Shown piece by piece: positions 7,076 to 11,858 of a stretch of DNA of 11,858 nucleotides. Numbering within the stretch: the stretch's first letter is position 1; each line of letters begins with the position of its first letter. The DNA comes from Bacteroidales bacterium UBA1769. Lineage in GTDB: Bacteria; Bacteroidota; Bacteroidia; Bacteroidales; UBA932. The stretch lies in the NCBI GenBank assembly GCA_002314725.1, contig DCGV01000117.1, positions 1 to 11,858 on the forward strand, given 5' to 3'. The notes beneath the pieces were generated by a model. The model was not told the DNA's origin, searched no databases, and saw only the letters and a program-made list of their open reading frames with translations. A program made the position numbers and the translations under genes.

Positions 7076-8527
7076 ATGGGACTCATTTTCGATATTATTG
7101 ATTCTGTTTTAAGTTCCAACCATGAACCGGCAAATATCGGGTTTAATCAAGAAGCATGGGACATCTTTAACGAAGAGTTTGCTCGTGCTTTAGATGCTGA
7201 CAATTTTGAAAAAGCTGAAGCATTGATAACACTTTATTACAAAAACAACGAAACAGAAAAAGATTTTTATTTCTATTGGTATCGTGCTATTACCTATGTT
7301 AGGTGGCTTGAATCATTCGCACCCTCATTAGAAAAAGAAGCTGTAACAAAACTTCAACAAAAAGCAGCAAAAGCTCTACGACAAGCTGCAAAACTTGCTA
7401 ATGATGGGAATCCTTATGATGGGTGTGTATCTGACGTAGAAGAATTACAAGAGAGATTCGAAAAAGTCGCAAATGAATGGAATGACTTATTGTCTGAAAC
7501 ATACAAAAATCAGCATCAAACTGAACTTGATAAACTAATAGAGCAACATGATTTTATTCAAGCCAATTCAGTATTGGAAGAATATTACAATAGGCCATCA
7601 AACGAAATAAATGTGGATTATTATTACTATAAAACATTTATTCAATTTAAATTATTTTGTGAGATTCCTGTTGATTCGGATAATTTGTCATCCTCTAAGC
7701 AAGCACTTGATGAAATATTGAAACAATATGGTATTGTGTGTAAGGAACAAAACGATATTAATACTTTCTTATTCGTAAAACAACGAGTCCATTCCGAAGA
7801 AGCAGATAAGGAAATTGGGAGGCTCTTGCGCGATGGTAAATATAAAAAAGCGTTAGATGTTGCCCAAGACTATAAAAAAAATGAGCCTGAAGATGAATAT
7901 GAGTATTATTCTAAGATACGTTGGATTTATCAATGGCAATGGGAAGGTACGCCTGTTTATTGGAAGAATTACACACATATTGAAAATCAAGTCATTGAGT
8001 CCTACAATGACTGGCAGAATTACTGCACGACAGATGATGAACTAGACTATTATAATCATTGTTACAATGAAGACTTCTTGAGAGTTAAGAATGAAAAAGA
8101 AAAGGAAAAAAAAGAATGGTCAAAATCAGCGAGTGAATACAGACAAGATACAACAGAAGAAGGATCACTTGTAATAGGCAATGATGGGACATCAGATAAT
8201 ATGATAGACGATTCAAGCTTTCCTTCAGAGAGCCTATATAAACAGGAAGTTCTTCTAATTCTACAGGATGGTAGTATTGGTGATGTTGAGAGGAAATTCC
8301 TTGAAAGGAAACGCACAAAACTTGGTTTAACGAAGGAACAAGCTCAAAAAATAGAAGCATCTTGTACGGTGTCCCTTACTGATGACGAACAGGAGTATGT
8401 TTCAATATATCGGGATTTGGTAGAGGATGGTGAACCCACCGGAAGGCTTCGCAAAATGCTCGATAGGGAAGCTGAAGCTCTGGGGCTTTCTCCTGAGAGA
8501 GTTTCCGAGATTGAAAGGATTTTATAA
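7076..8527 (+). CDS. helical-repeat protein (483 aa) with C-terminal duplicated DG..I..ER module
   Basis: It begins 12 bp after the membrane hairpin gene. Residues 1-330 are almost wholly helical, rich in Tyr, Trp and acidic residues, and contain segments reminiscent of TPR or other solenoid repeats (for example FARALDADNFEKAEALITLY at 35-54, and LLRDGKYKKALDVAQDYKK at 250-268). A charged linker (about 336-385) leads to the C-terminal module at 388-483. That module consists of two related units: LQDGSIGDVERKFLERKR then LGL (396-418), and LVEDGEPTGRLRKMLDREA then LGL (448-471). The same module ends the next protein, with roughly half of 91 aligned positions identical and no gaps. The DG-x-I-x-x-x-E-R-x-x-L pattern before LGLS recalls the TerB-like helical fold, but that is only a resemblance. 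It is likely an adaptor or scaffold of the system. The function is unknown. Confidence 0.85.
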   Translation: MGLIFDIIDSVLSSNHEPANIGFNQEAWDIFNEEFARALDADNFEKAEALITLYYKNNETEKDFYFYWYRAITYVRWLESFAPSLEKEAVTKLQQKAAKALRQAAKLANDGNPYDGCVSDVEELQERFEKVANEWNDLLSETYKNQHQTELDKLIEQHDFIQANSVLEEYYNRPSNEINVDYYYYKTFIQFKLFCEIPVDSDNLSSSKQALDEILKQYGIVCKEQNDINTFLFVKQRVHSEEADKEIGRLLRDGKYKKALDVAQDYKKNEPEDEYEYYSKIRWIYQWQWEGTPVYWKNYTHIENQVIESYNDWQNYCTTDDELDYYNHCYNEDFLRVKNEKEKEKKEWSKSASEYRQDTTEEGSLVIGNDGTSDNMIDDSSFPSESLYKQEVLLILQDGSIGDVERKFLERKRTKLGLTKEQAQKIEASCTVSLTDDEQEYVSIYRDLVEDGEPTGRLRKMLDREAEALGLSPERVSEIERIL

Positions 8528-8555
8528 GTAAAACCTATTTTTACACGAAAACCAG

Positions 8556-9560
8556 ATGAAACAATTGTATTATAGCCAATCAATCATTGATGACACTTCA
8601 CCAGTAAATGGTAAGTCTGTCTCTGAATATTTTGCTCAATATTCAAAGGTTTATAAAGATTTTGAGCGAAAGTATACTGGGGTTTATTGCTATCTCAATG
8701 GCAGTAACACACACTACGCTAGTGTAATACAAAAATATTTCTCAAATAAAATAAAAGGAGACATCATATATTCCGTTGAGCAAGAATATGAAAGAAGATA
8801 CAGTTCCTATGATAGTGCCGCAGAAGATTGGTTAACTGAAACTGAAAACGTGAAGGAATGTATTGTGATAAGTACAAAAGGGGTTTTCTTAAGGAAAACG
8901 AGTCCGACTATAGATTATTTGGGATCGTTTATTTGGGGGAAATTTGCTATTGATGCCAGTGATTGTACCCTTAGAGTTTGGGGACAAGAGACGACCTGCT
9001 TTAGCTGTTTTCCTGGCTTGTGGACAATCGTTTCCTTAATTCAAATGCTTATCTTACAATATACGAGCAACTATAAAACTCGTCCTCATGAGCAACCGAG
9101 CTATAAGACCACAAATTTTCATTATTCCGAAACGTCATCAGTGCAATCCGATGGAAAACAGGTAATCGCCTCACAAAACACATCTGACGTTACTTTATCA
9201 GATAAGCAATATTCTGAAGCAATAAGTAACCAGATATCTATAGATGATGTTGGTGGAGAGGCAAGGTATCGTGAAGAGGTTTTATTCATATTGGAAGATG
9301 GTTCGATAGGTGAAGTGGAAAGAAGACTGTTAGATAGGAAACGCCAAAAATTCGGTGTTTCCGAAAAAAGAGCTAGAGAAATTGAAGAAAGTTGTATTCC
9401 AAAATACAACGATAATGAATTGGAATATATTTCAGTATATAAGGAATTGGTTGAAGATTGTATTCCTTCTGGAAGAGTTAGAAAACTATTAGATAGAGAG
9501 GCTGAATCTCTTGGTATTTCAGAACAAAGAAAGCTGGAACTCGAGAAAAATATTAAATAA
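8556..9560 (+). CDS. protein with possible PH-like N-terminal domain and the shared duplicated C-terminal module (334 aa)
   Basis: It lies 28 bp downstream of the helical-repeat protein. Residues 1-95 are an unrecognised, Tyr-rich helical segment. Residues about 101-170 read like alternating strands and a final helix (CIVISTKGVFLRK, then LGSFIWGKF, then LWTIVSLIQMLILQ), a pattern that recalls bacterial PH-like domains, which often bind membranes or proteins; this is tentative. The hydrophobic stretch 152-169 is more likely an amphipathic or buried helix than a transmembrane segment. A low-complexity Ser/Thr/Gln linker (about 175-235) connects to the C-terminal module at 238-334, which matches the end of the preceding protein: LEDGSIGEVERRLLDRKR (246-263) and LVEDCIPSGRVRKLLDREA (298-316). 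Sharing this tail suggests both proteins dock on the same partner or on each other. Confidence 0.82.
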   Translation: MKQLYYSQSIIDDTSPVNGKSVSEYFAQYSKVYKDFERKYTGVYCYLNGSNTHYASVIQKYFSNKIKGDIIYSVEQEYERRYSSYDSAAEDWLTETENVKECIVISTKGVFLRKTSPTIDYLGSFIWGKFAIDASDCTLRVWGQETTCFSCFPGLWTIVSLIQMLILQYTSNYKTRPHEQPSYKTTNFHYSETSSVQSDGKQVIASQNTSDVTLSDKQYSEAISNQISIDDVGGEARYREEVLFILEDGSIGEVERRLLDRKRQKFGVSEKRAREIEESCIPKYNDNELEYISVYKELVEDCIPSGRVRKLLDREAESLGISEQRKLELEKNIK

Positions 9561-9593
9561 TCTGTTAATAGCACTTTAATATTTAATGATGCT

Positions 9594-10226
9594 ATGGTAT
9601 TATATTCCAATGTTTTTTTTAATCCTTGGGTCGGCCCTGACTATTTATCCGGAGGCATCTTTGGGAAGCGGATTATGGTACTTGGTGATAGCCACTACTG
9701 CGGTGAAGATTGTAAAGAGTGTGGCATGAATGGACGACCTAATTGCAATCAGTTCACCACTGATATTGTCAAAGCATATTTGAATCAAAATAATGAGCGC
9801 GAAGGTTGGATGTCAACCTATTTGAAGTTCGAGCGCTCTTTGGTGAACCACGAGACGACACCCGACGAAAGTGTCAGGATTTGGAATTCGCTTCTGTTCT
9901 ACAATTTTCTGCAGGTTGCGATGCAGGGGCCGCGCCAAGCTGGAACTCCTGAACAGTATCGTGCTGCTGCTGGACCGTTCTTTTCCGTATTAGATCACTA
10001 TCAACCTGACCTTCTTGTTGTCTGGGGCGTGCGACTATGGAATAATTTGCCGTCCTACTGTTGGATTGACGGCGGAGATATGCAGGTTGACGGATATGCA
10101 ATCAATAACGGTTATTATCAGTTATCCAATAGAAAGAATCTTCGTGCAGTTTGCGTTTATCATCCATCTGTGGGATATAGTTGGGATTATTGGTATAATG
10201 TAATTAATCAATTTCTTCATGAATAA
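9594..10226 (+). CDS. uracil-DNA-glycosylase-superfamily-like protein (210 aa) with N-terminal cysteine cluster
   Basis: The family is inferred from motif order, not from strong similarity. A hydrophobic strand runs into GDSHYCG (31-37), at the place of the GQDPYHG/GExP motif of uracil-DNA glycosylases. PDLLVVWGVRLWNNLP (138-153) resembles the superfamily's central strand and helix, usually with LG in the middle. HPS at 190-192, near the C-terminus, matches the conserved HPS(P) DNA-binding motif. The family-1 catalytic Asp is not at its usual place (GDS instead of GQD). Four Cys at 36, 40, 43 and 51 could bind metal, recalling the Fe-S clusters of family 4/5 enzymes, though the spacing differs. 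If correct, it may recognise modified or damaged bases, or act as a non-catalytic DNA sensor. It starts 33 bp after the previous gene and overlaps the next by 8 bp. Another nucleotide-binding fold is possible. Confidence 0.75.
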   Translation: MVLYSNVFFNPWVGPDYLSGGIFGKRIMVLGDSHYCGEDCKECGMNGRPNCNQFTTDIVKAYLNQNNEREGWMSTYLKFERSLVNHETTPDESVRIWNSLLFYNFLQVAMQGPRQAGTPEQYRAAAGPFFSVLDHYQPDLLVVWGVRLWNNLPSYCWIDGGDMQVDGYAINNGYYQLSNRKNLRAVCVYHPSVGYSWDYWYNVINQFLHE

Positions 10227-10587
10227 TACATTTTTTGAAACAGGAGATTTTCTTTACATAGAAGAGCCTAAGGATATTATTATCTATCAGCCGAAACAAC
10301 TTTTTATTGTTACAAACAATATTTTGGAAGTTAGTCGTATTCCTTTCATGACATATCCTATTCCGATTAATGATGAAATCTTGATTGCCTGCGGATTCAA
10401 GAAGGATGGATATGATTTTATAGAATTACAGTCGAATACAAGAGTGTCTTTTTCTCGGAATGGTTATGTCATAGGTGGTACTAATGTGAATTCCATTCAC
10501 GAAATACAGCAGTATCTTAGAACTAATCATCAGATTGAGTTGATACCTGATTTTGAAAGGATTAAGTCAATACTTAAAAATCAATAA
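10219..10587 (+). CDS. small protein of a Bacteroidota phage/mobile-element type (122 aa)
   Basis: It overlaps the upstream gene by 8 bp (ATGAATAA) and the downstream start by one base (TAATG), so translation of the three is probably coupled. The segment PIPINDEILIACGFKKDG (47-64), followed by a strand-rich middle and SIHEIQQYLRTNHQIEL (92-108), follows the layout of a very common family of small proteins in Bacteroidota prophages and integrative elements. Those typically read like I-P-L-T-x-E-I-L-x-x-x-G-F in the middle and end in a helix resembling HxLQN. I recognise this from family knowledge, not from a search, and the family has no known function. The N-terminal 45 residues are less typical. 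There is no membrane segment. Its presence supports a mobile-element origin of this end of the operon. Confidence 0.72.
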   Translation: MNNTFFETGDFLYIEEPKDIIIYQPKQLFIVTNNILEVSRIPFMTYPIPINDEILIACGFKKDGYDFIELQSNTRVSFSRNGYVIGGTNVNSIHEIQQYLRTNHQIELIPDFERIKSILKNQ

Positions 10588-10805
10588 TGTCGCTATACTT
10601 AGTCCGGACCAAATACCGCAAATGCTGTAACGGCGTAAACATTGAGGCCGGGATGGAGGTTCAGGTGGTTACGCCCCTGAACAATACTATTCAGGTCAAC
10701 AATTGGCAGTATGTCGAGGATGCCTTTATGAGAGTTTTCGGCATATCGCTAAGGAAAGCGAATTGTCTGAATCTGAGCAATCTGGAGGTAACGAAGCTGA
10801 AGTAA
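10587..10805 (+). CDS. small conserved protein, 72 aa, paralogue of the first operon gene
   Basis: Last gene of the operon; its ATG overlaps the upstream TAA by one base. Like the 256-474 product it is 72 residues long and has NG at 15-16, the M-x-V-x-V strand at 23-27, AFMRVFG at 46-52 and the RKA-x-C motif at 56-60. The two share a fold pattern but little nucleotide identity, so they are old relatives, not a recent duplication. Its G+C content is higher than that of the A+T-rich genes in the operon interior. A basic, Cys-containing N-terminus (KYRKCCNG) could suit nucleic-acid binding, but this is only a hint. As with the first gene, DUF6140 is the family I would test. The gene is followed after 10 bp by the presumed operon terminator. 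Confidence 0.8.
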   Translation: MSLYLVRTKYRKCCNGVNIEAGMEVQVVTPLNNTIQVNNWQYVEDAFMRVFGISLRKANCLNLSNLEVTKLK

Positions 10806-10815
10806 TGCAATGGGC

Positions 10816-10843
10816 AATGGGCGACCGATTGGCCGCCCATTTT
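10816..10843 (+). terminator. hairpin terminator at the operon end
   Basis: An 8-bp perfect stem pairs 10816-10823 (AATGGGCG) with 10834-10841 (CGCCCATT). CC/GG can continue it inward around a GATT loop past one mismatch, and TTTT at 10840-10843 ends it on the + strand. It lies in the 39-bp gap between the last operon gene and the converging minus-strand gene. The T-run is short, so efficiency may be moderate. In the minus direction no T-run follows the stem. Confidence 0.6.
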
Positions 10844-10844
10844 G

Positions 10845-11858
10845 CTAGAGTTTTTTCCTGAAATCCACATCGCACCCGGTAGGTGCCCAGTCGTGGTGCT
10901 TCATCCAGATGAAGCCCCTGTCGCGGGTCAGGACAGCGACGTCCACAGGGCCGCCGACACTTTCTTCGGAAGATGTGATGTGACGTTGGAGATTTGTGAT
11001 CTCAATGAGACTCTCCGCCATATTGGCCATATCTTCTATGCCGAATGCTTCAACAGTGTCAACGAGCCCGTTGATGTATTCGCTTTGCTGAAATTCCTGA
11101 ATCTGCTGACTGTATTGGTCATTGATTTCTTTTGTCTCAATCTCCTGGACTTTTGCAATAGTGGCTTCATCGATACCAGCCTCTTTCATTGCTTCAATCA
11201 TCTTGGATTTTGTCTGCTGGACAGCTTCCTGCTCCCATTCATCCACTTTTTCACGTAGTGCGGGAGACATGCCTTTCATCACTGTCATCATCACATCGGT
11301 CTGAGCAAACGGAACAATTGCTGATTCGTTCTCATTGCTGATAATTTCATTCTCATTCTTGGAGTAACAGAATCGGAAATTGCCGTCAAAAATCCCGGAG
11401 ACATATATCGGAAGAAGTGACGGATATATTTCTTCAGTGCCATATCCTACGAAGATCAAGCCTGTTCCATTGTAAAAGAAACTGGAGCACAAATATTCAT
11501 ATACGGCTTTCTCCCATTCATCTCGCATCTCTTCTGGTGCTCCTTCCTCTTTGCAGAGTTCCATAAGCGCGTCCAGATCATCCTTTGCATATTTCTGGAA
11601 CTTCGAAAGGGAATACCGTTCAAAACGGGGACTTTTTCCGCTCTCTTTGAAAAGATTATGTATAGCCTCTATTCCTTCGCGGAAATGCTTCTTGACGATG
11701 GCATTGGCTTCCTCATCTGTGATTTCGTGATCTTTCACTTTGGCTGCTTCTGCGCGAATATCCTCATCGGCAAATGCCTTGACTTTCTCATAATAAGTAA
11801 GGATTTCGCTGCGTAGGTAGCCGTGTTGGCTTTGCTTATCGTGGAGACAGCCTTCCTT
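10845..11858 (-). CDS. C-terminal part of an uncharacterised protein, possibly with an Ntn-hydrolase (proteasome-like) N-terminus; 5' end outside window
   Basis: The frame is open from the TAG at 10845-10847 to the right edge without a stop, giving 337 visible codons. No start needs to be assumed at the GTG (11736-11738), because the 40 codons upstream of it read through and look like protein, so the gene begins beyond the window. Visible features are GLIFVGYGTEEIYPSLL, then a strand and IVPFAQTDVMMTVMKGM, a charged helical region rich in Glu, Lys and Gln, and near the C-terminus VGGPVDVAVLTRDRGFIWMK. I associate this order with a widespread bacterial family whose N-terminal part looks like a proteasome-type Ntn hydrolase; that part is off-window and this is recollection, not a search. 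The gene converges on the operon and is more G+C-rich than its interior, so it may be native flanking DNA or a neighbouring accessory gene. Confidence 0.8.
   Translation of the reverse strand, partial: KEGCLHDKQSQHGYLRSEILTYYEKVKAFADEDIRAEAAKVKDHEITDEEANAIVKKHFREGIEAIHNLFKESGKSPRFERYSLSKFQKYAKDDLDALMELCKEEGAPEEMRDEWEKAVYEYLCSSFFYNGTGLIFVGYGTEEIYPSLLPIYVSGIFDGNFRFCYSKNENEIISNENESAIVPFAQTDVMMTVMKGMSPALREKVDEWEQEAVQQTKSKMIEAMKEAGIDEATIAKVQEIETKEINDQYSQQIQEFQQSEYINGLVDTVEAFGIEDMANMAESLIEITNLQRHITSSEESVGGPVDVAVLTRDRGFIWMKHHDWAPTGCDVDFRKKL

Noticed and set aside
9122..9610. 162-codon minus-strand frame over the end of the 334-aa protein.
   Set aside because: Its Ser-rich translation mirrors the conserved module on the + strand, which is shared with the preceding protein; similar long antisense frames occur opposite the matching module of the 483-aa gene.
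10808..10821. Tandem CAATGGG CAATGGG after the last operon gene, considered as an attachment-site core.
   Set aside because: It is only two short copies, partly inside the terminator stem, and I found no matching copy at the left end of the operon.
10842..11258. 138-codon + strand frame running over the right-hand gene.
   Set aside because: The minus strand is open through the whole 1014 bp to the edge with recognisable family motifs; the + frame is antisense to it and has no promoter or leader of its own.
1..11858. Direct or inverted repeats that would define insertion-element or integrative-element ends.
   Set aside because: Reading the left 255 bp against the right-hand intergenic region and gene showed only a short chance match (TTGCTTATC near 85 and near 11830); no transposase or integrase is present.

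Overview
The window looks like an accessory region of a member of the Bacteroidota (Bacteroides/Prevotella-like gut lineage). The evidence is a TAnnTTTG-type -7 promoter box just upstream of the first gene, A/T-rich gene leaders without clear Shine-Dalgarno sequences, and several small protein types that I associate with Bacteroidales mobile DNA. No transposase, integrase, tRNA or CRISPR array is visible.

Layout: 1-255 is non-coding. It holds a G+C-rich, strongly foldable segment (about 68-157) ending in a T-run, then an A+T-rich promoter region. From 256 to 10805 ten genes lie on the + strand, with gaps of 33 bp or less or with overlaps, so they probably form one transcription unit of about 10.6 kb that ends at a hairpin near 10816-10843. 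A converging gene on the - strand (10845 to the right edge, start outside the window) closes the region.

The operon core is three consecutive but very different dynamin-like GTPases (497-2146, 2148-4181, 4188-6392). Each has its own P-loop, DxPG and (S/T)KxD motifs, and the second carries C-terminal ankyrin repeats. They are followed by a small protein with a membrane hairpin (6389-7063), a helical-repeat protein (7076-8527) and a protein with a possible PH-like N-terminus (8556-9560). The last two share an almost gapless C-terminal module of about 95 residues that is itself a two-fold repeat. Then come a protein resembling the uracil-DNA-glycosylase superfamily (9594-10226), a small phage/mobile-element-type protein (10219-10587) and a 72-residue protein (10587-10805). 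That last protein is a distant paralogue of the 72-residue protein opening the operon (256-474), so a matched pair of small genes brackets the system.

Interpretation (inference): the GTPases, membrane hairpin protein and shared-module adaptors look like a membrane-acting multi-protein machine. By analogy with bacterial dynamin pairs and dynamin-based anti-phage systems (the Eleos/Leo type), a defence or membrane-surveillance role is plausible. The three-GTPase composition, the ankyrin fusion and the two proteins sharing a tail module are a combination I do not recognise as a described system. The sequence alone does not prove a function.
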